From assembly GCA_036346405.1 (NCBI GenBank), contig CM070562.1, positions 74,047,482-74,111,481 on the forward strand: a DNA stretch of 64,000 bases, written 5' to 3'. This DNA is from Phyllostachys edulis. Taxonomy: Eukaryota > Streptophyta > Magnoliopsida > Poales > Poaceae. Under the pieces are notes generated by a model. That model had not been told where the DNA came from. It made no database searches and saw nothing but the letters and a program-made list of their open reading frames with translations. This document shows positions 11,761 through 21,054 of the stretch, in pieces (within the stretch, counting starts at the first letter, position 1; each line of letters starts with the position of its first letter). The position numbers and the translations under genes were made by a program.

Positions 11761-12255
11761 GACCCAAGGAACAGTGCCAGATTTGAATTTAAATTTGAAG
11801 GCTGAGGTTGGAGGAATTTTAGAGGTAGCAAACTAACTCTAAAAATTTCAAAATTTTAATTGGAGCTTCCTCATTCCAGGATTAACCTTACATAAAATTT
11901 CTAGAGGTTTTTATGCACTGCATTTTTCTCAAGAAATTAATCAAGGGATGTTCTAGGGTTTGACTTACCTCCAAAATTACCAAATAATTTATAAAAATTA
12001 TGAAATAATTCAGAGGGGTCACACATCATTCCCAGAACCAAGGAAAAATGTTTCCCAAAGTTTGGCACAAGATTTGTGATAAAGTTGAATAAGGGTTTGA
12101 CTTTAGTCAACATGAGCTTTGTGTTTTTGGATTCCACAACTCTTGACAAGAATTATAGAAGAGTTCAAGAGTTTCAAGATGTGAGAAAAGTTTTAATTTC
12201 TACACATTTTCTTACATTTGAAACACACACCCATTTATACATTTGGGATGTTACA

Positions 12256-12273
12256 AAATCTCCCCCCCCCCTT
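12256..12273 (-). promoter_or_regulatory. Polypurine tract of gypsy1
   Basis: On the minus strand a run AAGGGGGGGGGGAGATTT directly abuts the LTR start TGTAACATCCC. This is the expected plus-strand primer site of an LTR retrotransposon. Confidence 0.85.
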
Positions 12274-12299
12274 ACAGAAATCTCGTCCCGAGATTTGGC

Positions 12300-13472
12300 T
12301 CACTCGGAAAAGAAAGAGGGGTCGTCTGCACGCAGACGATCTTCCCTTTCCCAAGTAGCTTCATCCTCGGAATGGTTCGACCACTGAACTTTAAGAAACT
12401 TGATGGAACGGTTCCTTGTTCTTCGTTCAGCCTCTTCAAGGATACGAACAGGGTGCTCGCGATAGGTCAAATCTGCTTGGACATCGAGAGTTTCCAACGG
12501 AGATTCCTCAGTTGGAACATGGAGGCACTTCTTCAACTGGGACACATGGAATACATCATGTACCCCCTCAAGTGCAGCAGGCAACTCCAATTTATAGGCA
12601 ACAGCTCCTTTCTTCTCGATGATGCGGTAGGGACCCACATACTGAGGAGCTAACTTGCCCTTGACACTGAAACGTTGATGGCCCTTCAAAGGAGAGACTT
12701 TGAGATAAACAAAGTCTTTATGCTCAAAACTCAACTCACGACGACGGCGATCCGCATAGCTCTTTTGCCTAGATTGAGCTGTGCAAAGACGCTCACGAAT
12801 AAGCTGGACTTGACTCTCGGCCTCATTGATCGAGTCTGGCCCAAAGAAAAGTCTCTCGCCGGTCTCAGACCAATACAACGGGGTTCTGCACTTTCTCCCA
12901 TATAAGGCCTCGAAAGGTGCCATGCCGAGACTGGCTTGGAAGCTGTTGTTATAAGAAAACTCGGCGAATGGTAAGCATTTCTCCCAATTCTTCCTATAGG
13001 AAAGAACACAAGCACGGAGCATGTCTTCCAAAACTTGGTTGACCCTCTCGGTCTGACCATCAGTTTGGGGATGATATGCTGATCTGAATGCAAGACAAGT
13101 TCCCATAGCCTCTTGCAAACTATGCCAAAAACGAGATGTGAAAAGAGATCCACGATCTGACACAATCGTCTTTGGCACACCATGCAAACTCACGATGCGG
13201 GCTATGTAGAGATCCGCCAAAAGACCTACCCAAAGGTCAGTCTTGACAGGAAGGAAATGTGCCACCTTAGTCAAACTATCGATGATGACCCAAATGGCAT
13301 CATTCTTCTTCAGGGATGTGGGTAGACCGGTGATAAAATCCAGCCCGATCGACTCCCACTTCCACTCAGGCACTGGCAAAGGCTGAAGCAGGCCTACGGG
13401 GCACTGATGTTTGGCCTTCACCTGACAACACACGTCGCACTTGGCAACGAACTTCGCAATCTCCCTCTTCAT
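12300..13472 (-). CDS. Integrase with chromodomain, gypsy1 (Tekay-type)
   Basis: Open frame of 390 codons on the minus strand, the best preserved gene of gypsy1. It starts in the zinc-binding part (CDVC). The catalytic Asp, Asp and Glu lie in GLDFITGLP, IVSDRGSLF and TDGQTERVNQ. YNNSFQASLGMAPFEALYGR and the GPF/Y module KLAPQYVGPYRII follow. The last 50 residues (PVRILEEAER ... VQWSNHSEDEATWERE) form the chromodomain that marks chromoviruses. Integrase joins element cDNA to host DNA; the chromodomain directs insertion to heterochromatin. The upstream His-His part is in other frames (stop near 13490), so the polyprotein is broken. The 3' end lies about 40 bp from the 3' LTR, as usual. Confidence 0.9.
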   Translation of the reverse strand: MKREIAKFVAKCDVCCQVKAKHQCPVGLLQPLPVPEWKWESIGLDFITGLPTSLKKNDAIWVIIDSLTKVAHFLPVKTDLWVGLLADLYIARIVSLHGVPKTIVSDRGSLFTSRFWHSLQEAMGTCLAFRSAYHPQTDGQTERVNQVLEDMLRACVLSYRKNWEKCLPFAEFSYNNSFQASLGMAPFEALYGRKCRTPLYWSETGERLFFGPDSINEAESQVQLIRERLCTAQSRQKSYADRRRRELSFEHKDFVYLKVSPLKGHQRFSVKGKLAPQYVGPYRIIEKKGAVAYKLELPAALEGVHDVFHVSQLKKCLHVPTEESPLETLDVQADLTYREHPVRILEEAERRTRNRSIKFLKVQWSNHSEDEATWEREDRLRADDPSFFSE

Positions 13473-13490
13473 GCGGGTCCACCAAAATCT

Positions 13491-14442
13491 CTAACGGAGA
13501 TCCTGATACATCTTTGTGGCCCTGGGATGAATGGACAAAGGAGAATCATGGGCTTCGTGGAGGATCAAGTCCCGCAAATCCATGTCTTTTGGAACCACCA
13601 GGCGCTGTCCGAACCTCACAACGCCAAGTTCATCCTCTGAGAAGCACCTGGCTGTTCCGTTCTTGACATTCTGCCTGATTCGGGTCACTCCAGCATCCGA
13701 TTGCTGAGCGGCCTTGATCCGATCCACCAAGGTCGGCTGCACAACCAAGGTAGTGAGGAATCCATGCCCAACTACCTCCAAGTTGAGACACTGAAACTCC
13801 TCCAGAAGGGTGGGCTGATGCTCCTTGAGCAACAATGCATTGCAATGCACTTTACGACTAAGTGCATCGGCAACGACATTAGCCTTGCCCGGATGGTAGT
13901 GAATACCCACGTCATAGTCTTTGATCAACTCCAGCCATCTCCTTTGCCTGAGGTTCAAATCTGGTTGGGTGAACAAATACTTCAAGCTTTTGTGATCCGA
14001 ATACACTTCACAACGACACTGACAGGTAATGTCGCCAAATCTTAAGCGATGAATCACAGCAAAGAAGCTCCAAGTCATGGGTAGGATAGTTGAGTTCATG
14101 AGGTCTCAATTGCCTTGATGCATAGGCCACTACCTTGCCTTCTTGCATAAGGACACAACCGAGTCCTCGACGAGACGACGCAAAAGATATCGGGCTCGGC
14201 GAACATCGGGAGAACGAGAACGGAGCGGTGGTCAAACGCTTCTTGAGTACTTGAAAACTTTCCTCACAATCAGCGGACCATAAGAACTTCTTGTCCTTCT
14301 TGAGCAACTCAGTCATCGACTTCACGATCTTGGAGAAGTTCTCGATAAAGCGACGATAATATCCCGCTAAACTGAGAAAACTCCGACTTGATTCATCGAT
14401 CCAGGTGACTCGAAAGCACATCGCTGACCTTGCTACGATCAA
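13491..14442 (-). pseudogene. RT thumb, RNase H and integrase N-terminus, gypsy1
   Basis: Two overlapping minus frames. The first (14442-14008) has AGYYRRFIENFSKIVKSM and an RNase H start with GLGCVLMQEGKVVAYASRQL. The second (14099-13491) continues with YSDHKSLKYLFTQ, RRWLELIKDYDVGIHYHPG and ANVVADALSRK, ending in the HEAHDSPLSIHP zinc-finger start. The frame change in RNase H (near 14050) and a stop at 13490 make it non-functional. Some residues around the first RNase H Asp are altered. Confidence 0.85.
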
Positions 14443-15147
14443 CGGCTACGCCTCCCGCTGAAAGAACATGGCCTCAGAAGGCCACTTCCTTCAACTAGAA
14501 CACGTACTTGCTGAACTTCGCATACAGTTGGTGCTCACGCAGCTTGCCCAAAACAAGCTTCAGATGCTCGGTGTGTTCCTCATCGTTCTTGGAATAGATA
14601 AGAATATCATCGATGAAGACCACGACAAACTTATCCAAATACTCCATAAACACCTAATTCATGAGGTTCATGAACAAGGCAGAGCATTGGTCAAGCGAAC
14701 GACCGACGATATACTCGTACAAACCATAATGAGTAGAGAAAGCCGTCTTGGGAATATCCTCGCCGGATACAAACTTGATGATATCCCACTCTCAAATCAA
14801 TCTTGGAGAAAACCCGAGCTCCGGATAATTGATCAAAGAGATCATCGATGCGGGCGAGGATACTTGTTCTTACCGCACTTCATTGCTTAACGGTAATCGA
14901 CGCACATACGCAAAGTACCATCCTTCTTCTTTACGAAGATTGCTGGACAACCCCACAGAGATGAGCTAGGGCAGATGAAACCCTTCTCTTGAAGCTCACC
15001 AAGTTGCTTCTTCAACTCCACCAACTCATTCGATGGCATCCGATAAGGCCTCTTTGAAATCGGGGCAGTACCGGGAGCCAACTCAATGACGAACTCGAGG
15101 TCTCGAACTGGTGGCATCCCTGGAAGATCATCAGGAAAGACATCCAT
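14443..15147 (-). pseudogene. RT N-terminal half, gypsy1 (frameshifted)
   Basis: Minus frame 15147-14887 encodes the classic start MDVFPDDLPGMPPVRDLEF, then SKRPYRMPSNELVELKKQL and MCVDYR, where it meets a stop. The rest of the palm is only seen in shifted frames, including the FIDD active-site motif (reverse complement of 14606-14617) followed by ILIYSKN. RT copies element RNA into DNA; several shifts and small deletions disable it here. Confidence 0.8.
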
Positions 15148-15159
15148 GAAGTCACATAC

Positions 15160-15648
15160 TGTTGGGACTTCACGAATATCCGAGTCGCTTCACTTCGAAA
15201 AGAAGAGATGCGGACTCGACAACCTTCTGTGAAAAGCTTAACCTTCTCGTCGGAGGGACTTGTGAGGTAGATGAGCTTCCGGGCGCAATCCATTTGCCCC
15301 ATGTGCTGGGACAACCAATCCATGCCCAGAATCACATCTAAGCTCGCTGCATTGAGGACGATAAGATTTGCTAAAAATCTTACTCCCTCAATCTCAACTG
15401 GGACCTCCTGACACTCCAATTCGGCTCTCAACTCCGAACCGGGAGAGCGAATGAGCAACGGGACCAACAAAGGAAGCAAAAAGAAGATCACCAACAGCAG
15501 CAAAAGACTGAGATACAAAAGAATGAGATGCTCCTGAATCGAACAAAACAGTAGCAGGATGAGAGTTAACAAGAAGCGTACCTAACACAACGTTAGGCGC
15601 CTCCTGTGCCTCCTCAGCAGAGATGAGGTTGATGCGGTCGCAGCCCAT
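15160..15648 (-). pseudogene. Aspartic protease region, gypsy1
   Basis: Minus frame with VLFDSGASHSFVSQSF (catalytic DSG) preceded by NVVLGTLLVNSHPATV, then in another frame GSELRAELECQEVPVEIEG and LDVILGMDWLSQH. This is the retropepsin that cuts the polyprotein. At least one frame change between the DSG part and the GMDWL part. Confidence 0.85.
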
Positions 15649-16719
15649 GCCTTGGGCTACGGGAACAATCTTCTAATCCTGGGAAGGACCACCTCGTTGC
15701 CCGTGTCCTCCATTAGGACGAGGGGCCGCTCCAGTCTTCTTAGGGCAATTATTTGCATAATGGCCCTTCTGGTTGCAGAAGAAACAAATGACCCCAAAGA
15801 ATTGGGTTGCAGGGGCCACCAGTCGGCTCGCAGTGCACGTGGTCAGGCACGGCCCTCTGGGAGGATGACGTGCAGTCTTGACGACCTCGGGTGTCTTGCT
15901 TCCTAAGCACGGGACCCCTGAGAATGCCCGAAGTGAGTACGGGAAAAGCTGGGCTGGGAAGACTTCTAGGTCTCCCACTTGCACTTGCGGGAGTCACATA
16001 GCGCCCTTCCCTTGTGCTCGGAGATGATGGCCTTGTCGACCAAGGCCTGGAAGTCAGGGAAGTCAACGATAGATAGCTTGTCCTGAAGCTCCTCAAACAA
16101 GCCATCTATGAACTTCTCCTGCTTGGCCTCATCAGTGGCCACCTCCTCAGGAGCATAACGAGCCAGATGGTTGAACTCGTACAAGTACTCCGTGACTGAG
16201 CTACGCCCTTGCTTGAGCACAAGAAACTCCTTCTTCTTCAACTTCATCACATCGGCAGGGATGTGAGACCGCCGGAAGGCAACACGGAACTCCTCCCAAG
16301 AGAAGGTGTGGCCTGCGGGCTGCATGGCGAGAAATTTCTCCCACCATGAAAGAGCTGCACCTCCACCGATGGGATGCAAACAAAGGCCTTCTCCCGTCCT
16401 GGCAAGGAGCAATGTTGAGCTTTCGCCAACCAGACGGGCCGATCGCTCTGATCCAAAGGGTCCTCGGACCGGAGAAAGTGGGCGGCCGGGTGCGAAGGAA
16501 CTCTGCAAGTCTCCCACGCGAGTGATGTCCACTTCCTCCCCCTGATCCAGAGGCACCGGAAAGAGTGGAGGTGTTGCGCGCAATAACCTCCAGAATCCTG
16601 GTCTGATCCATTCGGTTTTGCTCGATCTGAGCAAGAACTGAAGCCATGGTTGGAGGAGGTGGAAGCTCCTCATCTAGACCAGCTGGCTGACCTTGACCAC
16701 TACGAGTTCTTCTAGCCAT
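15649..16719 (-). pseudogene. Gag with CCHC zinc knuckle, gypsy1
   Basis: Begins MARRTRSGQGQPAGLDEELP at 16719, the usual charged chromovirus start, and shifts frame near 16550 and 16200. The capsid part shows ALSWWEKFLAMQPAGHTFSW and RRSHIPADVMKLKKKEF, the retrotransposon gag signature. A zinc knuckle CFFCNQKGHYANNC lies at 15745-15786 (C-X2-C-X4-H-X4-C intact). Gag would build the particle and bind RNA. Three frames are needed to read it, so it is a pseudogene. Confidence 0.85.
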
Positions 16720-17130
16720 CCTGCTGAAGAGAGAAAGGGGGTTAGCAACGAAATCCGAAAATTAGAAACTAAAGAAAGCGAAAAGCTATCGACTAGGGGA
16801 ATGGAGAATCACCCTAACCGAAAGCCAAGCTTAAAACGTAAGAACAAAACTCAAAGAACTTAAGGAAAGGTTGAAAAATTAGCAAGGAAGCATGAGACTA
16901 AAGCTCAACTTCGCGACACGACAAACTCGTATTGAATGAATGAGCAATCGGTTGAGAAGGCAAAATTTCAGCACACTACTCTAGTTCTAACACTTCTACA
17001 AAGCAAGGTAAAACCAATAAAATAGGTGTTAGATACTTAGCTAACTAGTATCACATCTTACCCTTTTATTCCCACAAGTTTTAGTTGATTTATCCTCTCA
17101 TTGTCTATCCTAATTAGAAACCTTTGAGAC
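16720..17130 (-). other. gypsy1 5' leader remnant, primer site missing
   Basis: About 410 bp upstream of gag on the minus strand, AT-rich and without coding potential. In gypsy2 the equivalent interval is about 510 bp and ends at a tRNA-Met-type primer site and the 5' LTR. Here neither TGGTATC nor an LTR end is found before the sequence changes abruptly at about 17131. Confidence 0.6.
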
Positions 17131-17567
17131 TGCTGCCGGCATACCAAAGGAAGCGTGCTAATAGCTTGGCGAAAAGGCGGTCTAACATGTGGGTACATTG
17201 GTACACCCCTGCAGGGTTAAATCTATCCGAATAGCCTCGTCCTAGGTTATGGACATGCTTGGTAAGGTCGTGCAAGAACTAGACTATAACCTTTAATTAA
17301 AACTTGTTGGGTTGGTATGAATGGGTAATTCATGCTATTGTTGTGGTGACTATTGGGTTAGTCACTTCCAGGTTGTCTTTATTGTTGTATTATTTTTGTA
17401 TCGCTGTTATTTCAACAATTAAAAACAGTTTGTCAAATTGCTTGAAATCTATTACATTATTGCAAATGAAAACTTGCTTTATGCTAAAATTGAGCCTAGA
17501 GCCTTCCACAATTAAATAAGCTTGCATGTAGCTACGTATAGGCTGTTACACTACACGTCAGTCTTGC

Positions 17568-17585
17568 GAGTACATTTTTGTACTC
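17568..17585 (+). promoter_or_regulatory. Conserved hairpin before exon B (family A fragment)
   Basis: GAGTAC, loop ATTTTT, GTACTC: perfect 6-bp stem, preceded by GTCTTGC, 30 nt before acceptor TTGTTGCAG. Confidence 0.65.
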
Positions 17586-17615
17586 ATTTGCTTTGCTTAA
17601 ATTTAATTGTTGCAG

Positions 17616-17677
17616 AGGAAGAAGCTGATTCCCAAGGGATCCACTTTTGTGAGATGTGCGGCGGGTTTGACGACTAG
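17616..17677 (+). other. Split LTR ORF, terminal exon B (family A fragment)
   Basis: 2 nt, 19 sense codons and TAG after acceptor TTGCAG. The tail contains SQGIHFCEMCGGFDD, matching the gypsy1 LTR copy (3133-3191) in the Cys-X2-Cys pair, the Asp-Asp end and the stop. The copies differ at many codons but keep the frame. Function unknown. Confidence 0.6.
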
Positions 17678-18018
17678 GTTGGTGGCCTGGTTGGTTGCCT
17701 TGTGGGTTAAAGGCACACTAATTGGTATTTGTTTATCGCCATCTTATGGCTTTTGCTTCCGCTGTTTATTTAACTCTTTAGTTTGTATTTGTTCGGTCGG
17801 CCCCTTTTGTAATAACTCTATTATGTATGTCCGTTGCTTTATTTAGTTCGTGCTTTGGTTCTATGCTTGTATGGAATTGATGCATGATTTTGTGAAAGGG
17901 TGTATGTACAGCACTTCTGGGATGTATATATTTTCCCGAGGCACGGGATATTTTGTTTGTGATGCTAGGGTCAATGGAATGACTAAGCATTACCAGCTAA
18001 ATACCCCGGGGTCTCACA

Positions 18019-18882
18019 GACAGGTGGTCAGAAGGAGGTTCAATGACTTGGTCGAAATAAGGCTTCAACTAGTCGTAAGAAGGATTCGACTACTCAATGT
18101 GGTTGTAAGAAGGATACGACTACTCAACGTGGTCGTAAGAACACGAGGGAGAACAGGGCACAGGGAACTCACCAGGACCGAGAGAGAGACTGGAGGAGGA
18201 GGCTAGTGGAGGACGGCGAACAACGCTCCAGCGAACTCTCCGGTGGCGAGGAGGAGAGAAGAGAAGAGTTGAGGGGAAAACAAGAGGAGGCAAAGGGCTT
18301 CCTGGTGCTCCATTTATAGAGGACGGAAGGGAACCAAGACTCAAGATGGAACGGCGGGATTTGCAGTGGCGTGGCATGGACGCACGGCCAGCAGGTGAAA
18401 GAGGGGATGGGGGCAGGTAAGGGAGGAGACAAGAGAGGGAACGGGCACGTCGGAGGTGACAGCATTTAATGCGCGGAGACTTTTGCAACATCATTTAATA
18501 CGCACAGTGCTGCAGAAAAAGAGGGAGAGAGAGAGACGGACGCACCGAGGCGAGGGTGGTCGAAAACGAGAGGGTGGTCATGACCAAGAGGCTAGTCGAA
18601 ACCAAGAGGTGGTCGTGACCAAGAGGTTTGTTGACGGGGTTTGTAGGGAAAGGGACGGCCAACGGAAATCGGAATGAACAGAGAAAGGGAATTTTGAAAT
18701 ACTAGGGAACTCCAATAAACTCCAAATAGACCAAATTCGCATTAATTCATGTTTGATTAATTCATATTAAATCGCTTTTAATTTCCAAAATCTCCAAGTT
18801 AAGCTTTAGCAATGCAACACAACCAAATGGTTATTTTTATTTTGAGAATTTTCACATAGCCCTGAAAAATCAGGATGTTACA
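18019..18882 (-). repeat. LTR 5'-end fragment, minus orientation
   Basis: Reads TGTAACATCCTG on the minus strand from 18882 and resembles the start of gypsy2-type LTRs. It has a TATA box (reverse complement of TTTATAGAGG near 18315-18324), a purine-rich upstream part, and a strong donor-like CCTG|GTGAGT near 18172. Three 31-bp near-repeats with GTAAGAAGGATNCGACTACT lie at about 18075-18140. It stops at 18019 against the family-A end. Its partner end is unresolved; it may belong with 1946-2785 but the outer flanks (TCTTA, GAGTT) do not match. Confidence 0.65.
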
Positions 18883-19277
18883 GAGTTGCACTGTGTCTAG
18901 CCAATAAGTTGATCACGAATGCAATATCAAGCCTGGTGAAGTTCACAAGGTACATCAGTGCTCCTATGACAGTTAAATATGGAACTTCTGGTCCTAAAAC
19001 TTCTTCGTTTTCCATCCTCGATCTGAATGTATCTTTATCCAGATCTAGGGATCTTAGTACTATGGGGTCATTAAAGGATGAGATTTATCCATATTGAATT
19101 TCTCTAATACCATCTTGGTATAGGTAAACTGATGTACTAGGATTCTTTTAGGGAAGTGCTCTAGCTGCAGGCCTAGGCAATACTTGATTTTTCCCAAGTG
19201 TTTCATCTCAAACTCCATCACAAGGTAAGAACTTGCTTCCTTTATGTCCTCCGTGGTTCCGATGATATTCAGATCAT
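18883..19277 (-). pseudogene. Copia reverse transcriptase relic
   Basis: Minus-strand reading gives NDLNIIGTTEDIKEA, FEMKHLGKIKYCLGLQLE, VHQFTYTKMVLEKFNMDKS and PYLTVIGALMYLVNFTRLDI, the palm and C-terminal RT of a Ty1/copia element. The active-site YVDD is changed (residues before DLNIIG read YDN) and there is a frame change near 19085. Only a fragment remains and it is not related to the Sirevirus at 31-47 kb. Confidence 0.85.
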
Positions 19278-19326
19278 TGTCGTAGCAAGAAAGACTAAAC
19301 AGTAGAAAGAGGGGACCCCTAGTATA
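19278..19326 (-). repeat. LTR H fragment, piece 1
   Basis: Starts TGTCGTAGCAAG next to the copia RT relic and is cut by gypsy2. With 31172-31237 and 47252 onward it forms one LTR-like sequence in three pieces, separated by gypsy2 and the Sirevirus. The assignment as an LTR end rests on the TG terminus and the abrupt end of RT similarity. Confidence 0.5.
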
Positions 19327-19614
19327 TGTCGGGACCCCGGGTATGCAACCCCAGGACCCTCTGTGTATTCTGAACTAGTCCCATGATCAGTAGCTAGCTC
19401 ACACAGATACAACATTGGTGTAATCATAACCACACAACCAAACTAAAGATGAAGCAGACAAATTAATAATATTAAGCAAAAGGGACCTTATGGTCAAGTC
19501 TTACAACAGTTGCCACATAGGGCTAAAGACAACAGAGTAAACTTGCAGCGGAGAACAAAACATCTGGTGGAGGTCACCCAATATGCCCACCGGCAATCGA
19601 GTGAGGGACGAGAC

Positions 19615-19679
19615 CTAGTTCGCATAGTCTTCAAAGAAGTCGTCTTCATAGAACTCTGAGTTCACTGGTTCACCCACCT
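19615..19679 (-). other. Split LTR ORF, terminal exon B (gypsy2 3' LTR)
   Basis: 2 nt, 20 sense codons and TAG after acceptor AATCAGCAG. The acidic tail reads EVGEPVNSEFYEDD and ends EDYAN. Same phase as in the other families. The 5' LTR copy (28054-28118) is the same length with the same stop. Confidence 0.6.
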
Positions 19680-19710
19680 CTGCTGATTTAAACAGAGGGC
19701 GCAAGGCCAT

Positions 19711-19729
19711 GAGTACTTTGAATGTACTC
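19711..19729 (-). promoter_or_regulatory. Conserved hairpin before exon B (gypsy2 3' LTR)
   Basis: GAGTAC, 7-nt loop, GTACTC, perfect stem; same element in the 5' LTR at 28150-28168. Confidence 0.6.
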
Positions 19730-20020
19730 AGCAAGTCATAGTGAATTGTATGCAAGTAATATTTATGCAAGGCTTAACAAGGATAGCTTTATGGCTCATT
19801 TGCGGAAAGCATTATTTGACAAGAATACCATAAGTAGATTGCAAAGCATAATTTAAAAGACTAATACATAAGTAAGCGCTTTTGAAACAACTAGTGAACA
19901 CCCTGTTCACTTCCCAGACATCAACCAACTACAAGATTCGACCAAACCATTCCATCACTTTCGACAAAAGTTCTACCCCTTGCGTGAAATCACCAGGCAT
20001 GTCCATAACCGGGGACACGG

Positions 20021-20049
20021 CTATTCGAATAGTTTTACACTCTGCAGAG
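20021..20049 (-). repeat. Paired palindromes in gypsy2 3' LTR
   Basis: CTATTCGAATAG (20021-20032) and CTCTGCAGAG (20040-20049), both perfect. Same module at 28465-28493 in the 5' LTR. Confidence 0.8.
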
Positions 20050-20991
20050 GTGGTACAACTTGACCCATAAGACACGAATTTCTCTAGTTTGTCCGACATA
20101 TATCTATGCCACCGCTCACTACCTTGGGTAAGCAGTCTAGAGCACGTGACAAGGCTTTTACAAAGTTCTGTCTTGACTCAGTTCTGTTCGCTAAGGTTTT
20201 GCCTCTATCTGGCCCCCTCTTGCGCCGTTCCCAACCAAAACAGAACCAAACCAAGACATTGCTAATTAGTCAGCCAGGTCTATCCCAATCTAGACATGTG
20301 GTTGTACGGTTGAGGCCCAGATCAATGGTTCAAGGTTAAGTCCTTATTTGGTTGCTCAAACGAGACGGTTCCACATTCCAAGTGTGCGTTACGGCACCCA
20401 CCCTTTCCACCACCCACTCGTCCGAGCATAAATCATTTTCGCTCAACTTTGCCAAATGACCACCCTAGTCATGGCACAACATCTTTTACAAAAGTGGCTC
20501 GCCACTTGCCCATAATTTTCTTTAGTCAAATTCATCATGTTGGGTTCAACCCGACAGAGGACCACCCTAGTCCCGCACACAAATTTTAGTAAGGTGACAA
20601 CAAATGTCGTGGTCTCACACAGACCACACTTAGCATTATTAGCAACACAGTCGTTGCTACACAAGCCACAAACCATGTGCGCTTAGGGCAAATCAACCTT
20701 TATTGATTCATGAGATCGGGACCAACGCCTATTAGAGCATGACTAAGCAATAAATCGCACTCCATGTTGGTAGCACAATAATATCCAACTAATAATTTAC
20801 CATCCTAGGGTGTCCAAGGATTTATGTCATTCAAGGAAACATGTCAATTACAAATTATCAAGGAGGTATAATGGCAATTAGGTAATTAACTAATCCCAAA
20901 ACCACTTATTATAAAATTAGCCATGCATGTTTATATAAAACAATATACTTTTTATAAAATGGGATCAATATGATCAAAGGTCTACGACTTG

Positions 20992-21054
20992 CTTCGTTGA
21001 AGAGTAGCGGTGCTTCGGTCGTCGGGTCCGCGAAAGCTTCCGAAACGTCGGGAC
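20992..21054 (-). other. Split LTR ORF, exon A (gypsy2 3' LTR, damaged donor)
   Basis: 63 nt (2 nt, 20 codons, 1 nt) after an acceptor ending TATAG. The peptide contains PDVSEAFADPTTEAPLLFNE. One G of the exon-intron junction is missing (GAAGCAAG instead of GAAGGCAAG), so the GC donor is damaged compared with the 5' LTR copy. Confidence 0.55.

Larger units (their letters stand above)
2786..12255 (-). mobile_element. 3' LTR of chromovirus gypsy1 (family A), interrupted
   Basis: Minus-oriented LTR bounded by TGTGAGGACC at 2786 and GGGATGTTACA ending at 12255, next to the polypurine tract of gypsy1. Subtracting the solo LTR 5774-10567 and its 5-bp duplication leaves about 4.7 kb. It matches the plus copies at 36278-41634 and 59958-64000. 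Contents in transcription order: GGAGGTC/palindromic U3 (about 11.8-11.1 kb), a weak TATA-like box near 11015, exon A (4352-4414), paired palindromes (3570-3597), hairpin (3221-3238), exon B (3133-3191). The five bases left of it are gatag. Confidence 0.85.
17131..18018 (+). repeat. Family A LTR 3'-end fragment, inverted relative to gypsy1
   Basis: Plus-oriented last 890 bp of a family-A LTR: starts GCCGGCATACC in mid-LTR, then palindromes (17207-17216, 17223-17234), hairpin (17568-17585), exon B (17616-17677), end GGGGTCTCACA at 18018. It is the reverse complement of the start of the gypsy1 3' LTR (2786-3680). The next five bases are gacag. Its left side was lost in a rearrangement or deletion. 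Confidence 0.85.

Noticed and set aside
17131..18018. Normal 5' LTR of gypsy1
   Set aside because: It is in the opposite orientation to gypsy1 and truncated; no primer site adjoins it.
1946..18882. A single family-E solo LTR spanning 1946-18882 with everything between as insertion
   Set aside because: Outer flanks differ (TCTTA against GAGTT, minisatellite against copia RT), and the joined LTR would lack exon A. Left as two separate fragments.
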